From NCBI RefSeq assembly GCF_004345265.1, contig NZ_SLUM01000022.1, positions 1 through 64,000 of the forward strand: DNA of 64,000 nt, read 5' to 3'. A program made the translations under genes and the position numbers. Shown piece after piece: positions 8,606 through 16,391 of this stretch (the stretch's first letter is position 1; each line of letters opens with the position of its first letter). This stretch comes from Allofournierella massiliensis. Its GTDB lineage: Bacteria; Bacillota; Clostridia; Oscillospirales; Ruminococcaceae. The notes under the pieces were generated by a model that did not search any database, had not been told where the DNA came from, and saw nothing but the letters and a program-made list of their open reading frames with translations.

Positions 8606-8854
8606 TTACGCACATGCGGCCAAGCTCATCATCGGGAGCGGGTTGCAGACCGCCAGCGGAAAAGGGGACATGGAGAGGCAGTAGATGGAATTGAGCGTTT
8701 CAAAGCGCACCAGGTCATCCGACTGCTCATGGACGGCAACCACACGGGAAGTATGGTAAACCTTACCGCCCGCGTGAAGAAGGGCGCTCTGCCCAAGCGC
8801 CAGAGGGCGCAGAAGAGCTCCGCGCATCACAATGGATTTCTTTGATTTCGTCAT
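8606..8854 (-). CDS. small conserved mobile-element protein, 82 aa
   Basis: A small protein with a basic N-terminus (MTKSKKSIVMRG) followed by a beta-rich body. The ATG is preceded by GGAGGTC. Short proteins with this start accompany sigma-like genes in related elements as far as I recall, but no function is known. The C-terminal MMSLAACA tail is weakly hydrophobic. Transcription ends at the hairpin at 8.53 kb. Confidence 0.5.
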   Translation of the reverse strand: MTKSKKSIVMRGALLRPLALGQSALLHAGGKVYHTSRVVAVHEQSDDLVRFETLNSIYCLSMSPFPLAVCNPLPMMSLAACA

Positions 8855-8892
8855 ATAATTCGACCTCCATTCTATTCAAAATAAGTCGATGA

Positions 8893-9432
8893 TCACTCGT
8901 GGCATAATCGGAGAAACACGGTGCGGGCTTCCTCAAGGAGCTCCTGGATGCGTTTCATCGGTAGCTTCTCGTGGCGGGAGATCTCCCTGATGCCATAGCC
9001 GTAACCCTTCATGCGGACGATCTTCATCTGCTGCTCAGAAATATGGGCGGCCAGTTCATGGAGCATCTGCTGCATTTCAAATTCCTGCATCACGCGGTCT
9101 TGAGCCGATAGTAATTCCTCCAGCGGAACACCGTCCGGGTACAGGCCCAAATGGATACTGATGATTTCTGCATTACGCTTACGACAATCCTGTCTACGGA
9201 AATAATCATATAGACGAAATTTCATTTGCCGAATGGCGATTGTACTGAAAGAATACTTTTGAGCAGATAGGTTGTTACAGTAATCTTGAACAGCTTTCAA
9301 ATACGGGAAAATGACCACATCATAGAATTCACTCTCCGGCAGATGGTTGTCATTGAGAAATTTATAGACCAGGCCGTGGTGCTCTGCGGCAAACTCCTGC
9401 TGTTCTTTGGTCAACGGTACTTCGCTTAACAT
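8893..9432 (-). CDS. sigma-70-like regulatory factor
   Basis: A 179-aa protein with a sigma region-2-like helical block (residues 20-90, including IAIRQMKFRLYDYFRRQD) and a C-terminal HTH-like region 4 (about residues 130-170: MKIVRMKGYGYGIREISRH...). This layout fits the small sigma-70-like factors found in clostridial ICEs, which would direct RNA polymerase to element genes; targets are unknown. The ATG follows GGAGG. The second such gene lies at 24.7-25.3 kb. Confidence 0.75.
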   Translation of the reverse strand: MLSEVPLTKEQQEFAAEHHGLVYKFLNDNHLPESEFYDVVIFPYLKAVQDYCNNLSAQKYSFSTIAIRQMKFRLYDYFRRQDCRKRNAEIISIHLGLYPDGVPLEELLSAQDRVMQEFEMQQMLHELAAHISEQQMKIVRMKGYGYGIREISRHEKLPMKRIQELLEEARTVFLRLCHE

Positions 9433-9454
9433 CTTATTTCCTCCATTCTAAAAT

Positions 9455-9492
9455 GAAAAAAGGGATACCCCCGGCCTGAGCCGAAGGTATCC
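9455..9492 (-). terminator. intrinsic terminator
   Basis: Stem arms GGATACC (from 9463) and GGTATCC (9486-9492) plus an inner CCGGCC/GGCTCAGG pairing. On the minus strand this is followed by CTTTTTTC. It lies after the 280-aa gene. Confidence 0.8.
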
Positions 9493-9533
9493 ACTTGCTG
9501 ACATTTCATGCGGCATCGCCGCAACAAAAACAG

Positions 9534-10376
9534 TTACGCCGGCAACTTCTCATAGTCGCCGTTGACTTCCCCGACCACATAGCTTCCGTCCGGGCCCGGC
9601 GCCGCAGTCGCAGATTCCGGGATCACATAGTCGCAGTCGCTGGTGCGCTGCTCCTCATTGATCAGGGCGCGCTGGATGTTGATGGCCTTGATCTGTTCCT
9701 TGAAGACATTGGCATAGGCGCGGATCTGAGCCAGCTCATCACCCTGGAAGTCGCGTACAAGGCGGAAGGTGGCGACGCTGTAGTCGTTGCCATTGTTCTC
9801 TTTCTTGAGCGCGATCTGGATCAGGCTGCCATAGGTGGCGCGCCGGCGGTAGACAAAGGCCCTGTTCAGGAATTCCTTGAACGGCTTAATGCTGGTGGGC
9901 GGCAGAGAGATCTGCAGAGGCATATACTCGCCGCTGCGCAGCAAGTAAATGTCCCGCATGTTCTTGCATGCCTTGCCGCGGCCGCCATCCCGGGCCGAAC
10001 CGTATGCGTTCATCGGGCAGGTGGCGCAGGCGCCGCCCGGTTCGCCAATACCAGTCTTGCCATCCACAGAGGAGCAGAGGGGCTTGGTGTCCTCATCGTA
10101 TTCGCTGCCTTCCGGCCAAAGGGTATAGGCGGAATGATTGTAGAGGATGACGCCCTCCAGCGTCCGGGCATAGTCCGGGTTGTCGGGGTCCTCCGTAGGG
10201 ATCTCAAACTGCAGGGCGCCGCCGGCGGGGATTTTGACCCGCTGGAAGCTCATCATCTGCAGGCCGTCCGCGTCCTCCGCGATCTCGTCACTGCTGAAAT
10301 CCCCATCCACCATTGCCGGGAGCATGAATTTGTTCTGCTCGTTTGCGGTCATCATAGAAGTGTTCTGTTCGTACAT
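9534..10376 (-). CDS. conserved element protein with four-Cys cluster, 280 aa
   Basis: Uncharacterised. Residues 101-138 contain four Cys (CSS, CATC, CKN) in a Gly-rich loop, consistent with a metal site. The C-terminal third is beta-strand-rich and ends with an Ala/Pro/Gly tail. The gene follows the DUF932 gene and an SSB-like gene in the same direction; this context suggests a role in DNA processing (for example single-strand annealing), but no motif proves it. The ATG is preceded by AGGAGG and the gene ends at a strong terminator. Confidence 0.5.
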   Translation of the reverse strand: MYEQNTSMMTANEQNKFMLPAMVDGDFSSDEIAEDADGLQMMSFQRVKIPAGGALQFEIPTEDPDNPDYARTLEGVILYNHSAYTLWPEGSEYDEDTKPLCSSVDGKTGIGEPGGACATCPMNAYGSARDGGRGKACKNMRDIYLLRSGEYMPLQISLPPTSIKPFKEFLNRAFVYRRRATYGSLIQIALKKENNGNDYSVATFRLVRDFQGDELAQIRAYANVFKEQIKAINIQRALINEEQRTSDCDYVIPESATAAPGPDGSYVVGEVNGDYEKLPA

Positions 10377-10416
10377 AGTTCGTTCCTCCTGTCAAATTTA
10401 GATGGATGGCAGCCAT

Positions 10417-11490
10417 CTAAGCGGCCATCTGGTTAATTCGGCTCCACTGCCGCGCCGGCATGGAAAGAATGTTGTAGCCAATGCCTTCCAGAGCAGTCGC
10501 CCGGTCATAATCCTGGACATCCTGGCTGTGGCGGGTCACGGCGTTGGACAGACCATATAAAGTCAGATCGTTGCCTTCGATCAGCCGCTGCAGAACACCG
10601 GAGCTTTCATCGTCCGTGATATGGAAATCTTTGCTGACGAGCTTCACAATGCCAGGAACATCGACAGTATTCATGCGAGCATTCTTGGCTTCCCGCATCA
10701 TGTTGACCACACGGGTAAAGCGAACCTCATCTACCACGGCTCGAACAGTGTCCTGGATCTTCATGGCGAAAGCTTTGTCGTCGGCCTCCAGCGTCTTTTC
10801 CGAATACAGCTGATAGTTCTCTGAAGCCTCATTGACGCGGCCTACATGGTTGCGGCGCGTCTGGGCATCGTTTATCACCATACCGTTGCTGCACACCAGA
10901 CGATAGACCAGCGGCTGGATGCTCACCGAGCCCAGGCCTACCTCACTGTTGCTGATAATAATACCGGACTGCACAATGTCACCGGGTACGACCTCTGCCT
11001 CCAGACGGGTATTGACGACCTTGATGTACATACGGCTGTCGGTGAGCTGGCAGCTCTCGAAGTGCATCCCTTCCATTTCCTGAAGGACTGGAAGGACAAT
11101 CCCAGCAATATCGAGGTTGTCGATGCGCCGGTAGCGGTTGCTGAGAAACGCCCGTGCTGTGCCGTCTATGGTGCGAACCATACGCACAGCTGGCTCCCGC
11201 TGGAACCATGCATTCACATTCTGCGCCAGCAGTTCGGGATATTCCTCCAACATCTTGTCATAATAAGCTGCCGGGATCTTGAGGTGCGTTCCGATCTGCC
11301 TGTGTGCGATGGCGTTGACCTCCAACGGCTCTACGGCATAATCACCGGATTTGTCGTAAGCGTTGAGATATAGCCCATCCCCGAAGGGCTCCAATCGGAG
11401 ACTCCGGGTGTCCAGCATATAATCGGCCTTCAAATCGTTCTGCCGCTGGATTTCCTGTGCCATTTCCACAAGACTGATCCCTGATTTCAT
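10417..11490 (-). CDS. DUF932-family protein
   Basis: A 357-aa soluble protein with the features of the DUF932/phage-plasmid TIGR03299-like family: an N-terminal beta-rich region, the FLSNRYRRIDN segment near residue 115, and the GLVYRLVCSNGM-type motif (here PLVYRLVCSNGM, about residue 195) followed by a helical C-terminus. DUF932 proteins are widespread on phages, plasmids and ICEs and are often next to recombination or SSB genes; their reaction is unknown. The start ATG follows GGAAGGAAG. It is cotranscribed with the four-Cys protein. Confidence 0.8.
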   Translation of the reverse strand: MKSGISLVEMAQEIQRQNDLKADYMLDTRSLRLEPFGDGLYLNAYDKSGDYAVEPLEVNAIAHRQIGTHLKIPAAYYDKMLEEYPELLAQNVNAWFQREPAVRMVRTIDGTARAFLSNRYRRIDNLDIAGIVLPVLQEMEGMHFESCQLTDSRMYIKVVNTRLEAEVVPGDIVQSGIIISNSEVGLGSVSIQPLVYRLVCSNGMVINDAQTRRNHVGRVNEASENYQLYSEKTLEADDKAFAMKIQDTVRAVVDEVRFTRVVNMMREAKNARMNTVDVPGIVKLVSKDFHITDDESSGVLQRLIEGNDLTLYGLSNAVTRHSQDVQDYDRATALEGIGYNILSMPARQWSRINQMAA

Positions 11491-11522
11491 ATTATTTCAC
11501 TTCCTTCCTGCAACAATAGTGG

Positions 11523-12338
11523 TCACCAGGAGACCTGAATGCCCTGTGTCGTTGTTTCAGCCGCCAGACCGTTGCTCTCCAGCACCTCCACCAGACGGGG
11601 CCAATAGACCTTTGCCGGAAAATTGGAGAGGTGTTCCTGCGGAACAAGCTCTTCGCCCTGCTGAATACAAATATCTCCGTTTTCTTTCAGCGTGAGCTTG
11701 CTGTGCCCACGGGAGTTCAGGTCAGCGATCAGCGTTTCCATGACCGTGCGCCCGTTGTTTTCATACCAGATGCGCGGATCGACGGGCTGCTTGTTGGGCG
11801 GAATGTCTGCCTGTTCGTCCTGCTCCGTCCCTGCTTTGGTGAGCGGCACGATCTTGAGCAGGTCACAACGGATCGTTGCGTCTTTGCCAAATGTGATGTC
11901 GGCGTGGTCAAACGCCTCCACATTGTAAAGGCGGATGCGCCCAGTACCATTTCCACGGATCAGATCCACCGGCCGCTTTTCACACCACTCGAAGCAGGCG
12001 TTGGAAAACGATGAACGCAGATAGGTCAGAATTCGATGGTTGGCATAGCGGAGCAGCAGATCATCCGGTACCGGTTCTTCAAGTTCCGGCACCGTAAAGG
12101 TGTTCTGTGCGATGCCCTCGGCATGGAGCTGACGCTCCCGATGCTGGCGCTGGCGGCGGCGCTTGGCCTGCTGCATATACGGGAGCAGGAGGATCAGCAC
12201 GATCCAAAGCCCCCAGAGGGTGAATACCCCAATCAACAGCCATGCTTGCCAGGGCCCGCGAACCAGAGCCATGATAGCGATGACAGCACCGATCAGGATC
12301 GTAATGCTGCCACTTAAAAGTCCCTTGTCATTACTCAT
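11523..12338 (-). CDS. hypothetical membrane protein, 271 aa
   Basis: The start at 12338 is chosen over an upstream in-frame codon because AAAGGACGG lies at a suitable distance. Residues 8-27 and 30-52 form two membrane helices; a strongly basic, Arg/Gln-rich juxtamembrane stretch (KRRRQRQHRER) follows, leaving about 200 residues in the cytoplasm by the positive-inside rule. No known domain is visible in the soluble part. The role is unknown; it lies between the SSB gene terminator and the DUF932 gene. Confidence 0.6.
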   Translation of the reverse strand: MSNDKGLLSGSITILIGAVIAIMALVRGPWQAWLLIGVFTLWGLWIVLILLLPYMQQAKRRRQRQHRERQLHAEGIAQNTFTVPELEEPVPDDLLLRYANHRILTYLRSSFSNACFEWCEKRPVDLIRGNGTGRIRLYNVEAFDHADITFGKDATIRCDLLKIVPLTKAGTEQDEQADIPPNKQPVDPRIWYENNGRTVMETLIADLNSRGHSKLTLKENGDICIQQGEELVPQEHLSNFPAKVYWPRLVEVLESNGLAAETTTQGIQVSW

Positions 12339-12371
12339 GTGGTTACCGTCCTTTCTTTCGATTTTTGCCTG

Positions 12372-12436
12372 AAAACAAAAAAAGAGGGACCGCACCAAGC
12401 TTCAGTTCATTCTGAAAACTTGATACGGTCCCTCTT
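12372..12436 (-). terminator. long intrinsic terminator
   Basis: AAGAGGGACCG-type arms (12382 on) pair with CGGTCCCTCTT (12426-12436), and the inner CAAGC/CTTG adds to the stem. On the minus strand the stem is followed by seven T residues. It ends transcription of the SSB-like gene. Confidence 0.85.
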
Positions 12437-12448
12437 ACAGCGCCGGAT

Positions 12449-12856
12449 CTATTCCGGCAGGGATTCGCGGTCACCGTCCATTACCTCGGAAGGCGCTGGA
12501 GCGGTTGCCGCTGTGTCGGAGTCATGCTGCTCACATTCAGTCTTCGCTCTGGGGGTTTGCCCAGGAAGAAATCCAAAGTCCGTCAGCCATATTTTCAGCT
12601 TCTTAACTGTGGTTCCGTCCTTTTGGCGTACATCTACCAGCTTTTGCGATCCAGTGAGCCAAATCATGCTTCCCTTTTTGATTTTGAGCCTTACGAGCCG
12701 GGCAACCTGGTCGCCGCGAGCCCACACTTGGTAGAAGTCCGGCGGGTTGTTGCCGGAACGCTCCATCAGGTCAAAACAGACATACGGCTGTTTTGACTGG
12801 CTCTCTTTTGGGACAAGATCGTGCATGACCCGGCCAAATACATGGATTTGTGCCAT
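12449..12856 (-). CDS. single-stranded DNA-binding protein-like (OB fold)
   Basis: A 135-aa protein with an SSB-like order of strands: IHVFGRVMHDL at the start, YVCFDLMER in the first third, FYQVWARGDQVARLVRL in the middle, then KKGSMIWLTGSQKL. A flexible acidic tail follows. Element-borne SSBs protect transferred single strands and help recombination. The ATG follows GAAAGGAAG. It is preceded by a 275-base region with a terminator and a probable promoter, so it starts its own transcript. Confidence 0.75.
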   Translation of the reverse strand: MAQIHVFGRVMHDLVPKESQSKQPYVCFDLMERSGNNPPDFYQVWARGDQVARLVRLKIKKGSMIWLTGSQKLVDVRQKDGTTVKKLKIWLTDFGFLPGQTPRAKTECEQHDSDTAATAPAPSEVMDGDRESLPE

Positions 12857-12889
12857 AACACTTCCTTTCTTCGCCGTCGGCGTTAATAT

Positions 12890-12953
12890 CTATATATAAA
12901 AAGTGCCAGCAGATATCGGCCCTGAATGGGCGCAACGATACCACTGACACTTG
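12890..12953 (-). terminator. probable terminator of the 201-aa gene
   Basis: Arms 12902-12909 (AGTGCCAG) and 12944-12951 (CTGACACT) pair with one mismatch around a long GC-rich loop. On the minus strand they are followed by TTTTTATATATAG. The AT-rich stretch beyond could also hold the -10 region for the SSB gene. Confidence 0.5.
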
Positions 12954-13131
12954 ATACAGCATACAAACTTAACTGCGTGTGCAATGCAAGGGTTTTGGCC
13001 TCGCGGTACAGATACAAGATCTGTATCCCACATGGGGAACGCACAAAAATCAATTACAAGCTAAGTGTAACACTATATCTTGCGTTTGTCAAGCGGTATA
13101 ATACTGTATATAGATATTTCGCCGTAGCGAG
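12954..13131. other. intergenic region with small palindrome
   Basis: No gene is seen here. It holds an inverted repeat TACAGAT/ATCTGTA at 13007-13025 and an AT-rich tract containing TATAAT near 13100. It could carry a promoter for the plus strand or an operator, but no gene follows on that strand. Confidence 0.35.
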
Positions 13132-13737
13132 TTACAATATGTGGTTCATGTCGCGGTAGTAATCGTCCAACAGATAGAATCTCAACTCCCTGGCCCTGGG
13201 CGTGCCATAGTTGAAGGTCAGAGCGTACAAATTGCCGGTTCCGTCCACACCGAGCGGCCCCAGCCAGCAGGTAAAAGAGTTGCCGTTAAAATACCAGAGC
13301 TGGATGTCACGATAACCATCCTCCGAGACAAGGCCGGACGAAGCCATGCGCCATGCGTCTTCATCGTCAATCATCGGATGAGAGAGAAAGCGGCGGTAGA
13401 GCTCGTCCGACAGCCCAAGGGCCTGCTGGTAAGTCAGCGGATTAGGATGGTCCAGCCACCAACGGGTGATTTCTTCAAAGGTGCGCAGATGGGGCTTAGG
13501 GTCGAGCGCATGAAATTGGCGGATGAACGCCTTTACCTTTTCCAAATCTGCGGCAGGAGGGATCGGGATCTCGCGGACCTCATTATCCGAGAAGGAAAAG
13601 GCGATCCGTTCACCGTCCTTATCCTCCAGCATGAGTGCGGTACGGGACAGTGGAGAAACCAGAAAGTGGTCGATGGCAAAAGTGTGTTCCAGAAACTGCT
13701 GGACTTTGAATTGCTCAATGGTGTGTGGCTTGTACAT
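13132..13737 (-). CDS. conserved hypothetical protein, 201 aa
   Basis: A soluble protein starting MYKPHTIEQF. The ATG is preceded by AAAAAGGAGG. It has a helical middle (about residues 60-130) and a beta-rich C-terminus ending LRFYLLDDYYRDMN. No known motif is present. It is the first backbone gene to the left of the plus-strand cargo block, and a small hairpin lies in its leader. Confidence 0.55.
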   Translation of the reverse strand: MYKPHTIEQFKVQQFLEHTFAIDHFLVSPLSRTALMLEDKDGERIAFSFSDNEVREIPIPPAADLEKVKAFIRQFHALDPKPHLRTFEEITRWWLDHPNPLTYQQALGLSDELYRRFLSHPMIDDEDAWRMASSGLVSEDGYRDIQLWYFNGNSFTCWLGPLGVDGTGNLYALTFNYGTPRARELRFYLLDDYYRDMNHIL

Positions 13738-13778
13738 GGGGGTAAACCTCCTTTTTCAGTGTTCTACTTATTAAATAG

Positions 13779-13797
13779 GAAAAAGCTTCGCTTTTTC
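13779..13797. other. short perfect hairpin in leader
   Basis: GAAAAAGC and GCTTTTTC form a perfect 8-bp stem with a 3-base loop, 42 bases upstream of the 201-aa gene. The T-rich arm means it could act as a weak terminator on either strand or as a leader structure. Confidence 0.4.
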
Positions 13798-13922
13798 TGC
13801 AAATTGATCAAACCTTTTGAAAAAAGAAGGCATAATTCGATTTTGCGTTCCCGGCAATAAAAGCTGAAAGATGCTTGCAAAGGCATTGCACGATAGAGAT
13901 GATCTTTCTGATCAACTTTCCT

Positions 13923-13951
13923 TTTACACAGAGCGCAGAATTTGCTATACT
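13923..13951 (+). promoter_or_regulatory. promoter of two-component/ABC cargo operon
   Basis: TTTACA at 13923-13928 and TATACT at 13946-13951 are separated by exactly 17 bases. The response-regulator gene starts 30 bases downstream. This is a good sigma-A promoter for the whole plus-strand operon. Confidence 0.75.
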
Positions 13952-13980
13952 GAATACATCGCGTGTTTTGGAGTGAAAAG

Positions 13981-14673
13981 ATGAACAAAATTCTAGTTTT
14001 AGAAGACGATCTTGCTTTAAGTGCCGGCCTCTGCTTTGAACTGGACAGTCAGGGCTATCTCACCGTGGCCGCTTATAACTGCCAAAAGGCCCGTCAGCTG
14101 CTGGCGGGCGATGCCTTTGATCTGGCCCTGCTGGATGTGAACCTGCCAGATGGCAGCGGCTTTGATCTGTGCCGGGAAATCAAGGCGCAGCAGTCTGATT
14201 TGCCGGTGATCTTTTTGACCGCCAATGACCTGGAGGCGGATGTGCTGAATGGATTTGATATGGGTGCCGAGGACTATGTTACCAAGCCCTTCAATATGCA
14301 GATCCTCCTGCGCCGGATAGAGGTGGCACTACGCCGGATGGGAGCAAAGCAGCCTGCGGCACAGGCCGACCGTTGGAGCGATGGATGGCTGACCCTGGAC
14401 TTTACCGCCCTCACCGCCCAGCGAGGAGCGGAAAAACTCGCCATCACCCCAAATGAATATAAGTTGCTCAAGACCCTCACGGAACATAGTGGACAGATCC
14501 TTACCCGGCAGGTGCTGCTGGACCGTCTGTGGGACAGCGCGGGAAACTTCATTGATGATCACACCCTGACGGTGACCATGAACCGGCTGCGGTCCAAGAT
14601 TGAGGACGAGCAGCACAGTTATATCAAGACTGTGCGGGGCATGGGCTACATCTGGACAGGAGGCAAGTCATGA
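13981..14673 (+). CDS. OmpR-family response regulator
   Basis: A 230-aa regulator with an N-terminal receiver domain (residues 1-115; acidic pocket LEDD at 7-10, phospho-acceptor Asp52 in LLDVNLPDGSG, Lys in TKPF near residue 102) and a C-terminal winged helix (about 135-228, ending VRGMGYIW). The internal ATG at 13981 is chosen because GGAG lies before it. Its stop overlaps the kinase start. It likely controls the two ABC transporters nearby; 11-bp spaced repeats upstream of the second transporter are candidate binding sites. Confidence 0.93.
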   Translation: MNKILVLEDDLALSAGLCFELDSQGYLTVAAYNCQKARQLLAGDAFDLALLDVNLPDGSGFDLCREIKAQQSDLPVIFLTANDLEADVLNGFDMGAEDYVTKPFNMQILLRRIEVALRRMGAKQPAAQADRWSDGWLTLDFTALTAQRGAEKLAITPNEYKLLKTLTEHSGQILTRQVLLDRLWDSAGNFIDDHTLTVTMNRLRSKIEDEQHSYIKTVRGMGYIWTGGKS

Positions 14674-15692
14674 AGCAGCGTTGGATGAGCGTCCTGCGTG
14701 TGGGAATGGTATTACTCTCGGCTGCATTGTTTGCCGCCCTGGTGTGGGTATTGTGGCAGACGGTTCCCCGGGCATCGGTGCGCTACGGAATTTTGGCCCT
14801 GTGTGTAGCCATCTTCCTAGTGGTTGGCCTATGGGCTTGGTATCAACGACGGCAGGTATCGTTGTTTGCCGACGACCTGTGCGAGACACTGGATGCGCTC
14901 ATGTCCGGCCGGGCGGTGGAGGGCTATCAGCCCTACGAGGACAGCCTGACCGCAAAGGTGCAAGGCAAGCTGATGCAGTATTTTGACATTATGAGTGAGG
15001 GCAAGCGTCAGAGCCAGCGTGACAAAGAGACTGTTCAAAGTCTGGTAAGCGACATATCCCACCAGGTCAAGACGCCCATTGCCAACATCAAGATGTTCAC
15101 CGGCATCCTGCGGGGCCACGATCTGCCGTCGGAGAAGAGGGCGGAGTTTCTGGCGACGATGGACGGCCAGATCGACAAGCTGGACTTTCTGATGCAGTCG
15201 CTCATTAAAATGTCCCGGCTGGAGACCGGAACATTTACCCTACACATGGAGGAAGCCCATCTCTCCAACACCATTGCCCGAGCTATGAGCACTGTATGGG
15301 CAAAGGCGGAGGCCAAGGGGATCGACCTGTCGGCAGAATGCGATCCAGCCATCACGGTGCAGCATGATCCGAAATGGACGGCGGAGGCTGTCGGCAACAT
15401 TCTGGACAACGCCGTGAAATATACTCCGGCAGGCGGCAAAGTAATGGTCACCGTGCGCCCCTGGCAGTTTTACACCCGGGTAGACATTACTGACACTGGA
15501 ATCGGCATCCCAGAGGAGCACTATAACGATGTGTTCCAGCGGTTCTACCGTGCTCAAGAGGTGGCGGCACAGGAGGGCGTTGGCTTGGGACTGTACCTTG
15601 CCAACGGCATCATCATCCGGCAGAAGGGGTATATCAGTGTGAAATCAAAGGTTGGAACAGGCACCACCTTTTCAGTCTATTTATTGAGTTGA
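14670..15692 (+). CDS. sensor histidine kinase
   Basis: A 340-aa kinase with two N-terminal membrane helices (about residues 10-30 and 37-56) separated by only a few residues, so there is almost no extracellular sensor. It then has a HisKA box (SDISHQVKTPIAN), N-box NILDNAVKYTP, G1 DTGIGIP and G2 GVGLGLYLANGI. The lack of an outside domain resembles intramembrane-sensing kinases that take their signal from a partner ABC permease, such as BceS-type systems. It overlaps the regulator gene by four bases. Confidence 0.92.
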   Translation: MKQRWMSVLRVGMVLLSAALFAALVWVLWQTVPRASVRYGILALCVAIFLVVGLWAWYQRRQVSLFADDLCETLDALMSGRAVEGYQPYEDSLTAKVQGKLMQYFDIMSEGKRQSQRDKETVQSLVSDISHQVKTPIANIKMFTGILRGHDLPSEKRAEFLATMDGQIDKLDFLMQSLIKMSRLETGTFTLHMEEAHLSNTIARAMSTVWAKAEAKGIDLSAECDPAITVQHDPKWTAEAVGNILDNAVKYTPAGGKVMVTVRPWQFYTRVDITDTGIGIPEEHYNDVFQRFYRAQEVAAQEGVGLGLYLANGIIIRQKGYISVKSKVGTGTTFSVYLLS

Positions 15693-15712
15693 GCAAAGTG
15701 AGGAATTCACCC

Positions 15713-16378
15713 ATGGACATTGTTACCGTACATAATCTAAAGAAATACTTCGGCAAGGGCGACAGCCTAGTGAAAGCCCTGGACGGCATCGACCTTGCCA
15801 TTGAAAAAGGGAAATTCACCGCCATCATCGGGGCGTCTGGCTCTGGTAAGACCACGTTGCTGAATATGATCGGCGGCATGGATATCCCCGATGAGGGAGA
15901 GATCATCGTGGACGGCGTGAATCTGCGGGGCCTGAAGGAAAAGGAACTGGCCGTGTTCCGCCGCAGCAAGGTAGGCTTTATTTACCAGAACTTCAACCTG
16001 GTCCCAACCCTGACCGTGAAGGAGAACATCCTGTTTCCCCTGAGTCTTGCAGGCTCCACCCCGGACGGCGTGTTTTTTGACGAGATTATGGAGCTGCTGC
16101 ACCTGCACGACCGGCTGAACGCCTATCCGGGGGAACTCTCTGGCGGTGGGCAGCAACGGGTGGCCATTGCCCGCGCCCTGATTGCCAAGCCCTCCATCCT
16201 GCTGGCCGATGAGCCTACCGGTAACCTGGACAGCAAAACCGGCCAGAATGTGCTAGGCCTGCTGAAGCTGTCAGTGGAGACCTATCACCAAACCCTGGTG
16301 ATGATTACCCACAATCTGGAGCTGGCGCAAATGGCTGACCGGGTCATCCGCATCGAGGATGGCCGCCTCCACGACTAA
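15713..16378 (+). CDS. ABC transporter ATP-binding protein (MacB/BceA-like)
   Basis: A 221-aa ATPase with Walker A GASGSGKT (residues 38-45), Q-loop NFNLVPT, signature [15 protein letters not shown], Walker [13 protein letters not shown] and H-loop MITHN. This subfamily pairs with large FtsX-type permeases and usually exports or detaches antimicrobial peptides or lipids. The ATG at 15713 is preceded by GAGGA; an in-frame TTG at 15689 is less likely. The permease gene follows 13 bases later. Confidence 0.92.
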   Translation: MDIVTVHNLKKYFGKGDSLVKALDGIDLAIEKGKFTAIIGASGSGKTTLLNMIGGMDIPDEGEIIVDGVNLRGLKEKELAVFRRSKVGFIYQNFNLVPTLTVKENILFPLSLAGSTPDGVFFDEIMELLHLHDRLNAYPGELSGGGQQRVAIARALIAKPSILLADEPTGNLDSKTGQNVLGLLKLSVETYHQTLVMITHNLELAQMADRVIRIEDGRLHD

Positions 16379-16391
16379 AGGAGGCCGGACC

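Noticed and set aside
9495-10436. Long plus-strand frame opposite the four-Cys protein gene
   Set aside because: It has no ribosome site, runs antisense to a gene with a clear start and terminator, and shows the Val/His/Arg-rich composition of a shadow frame.
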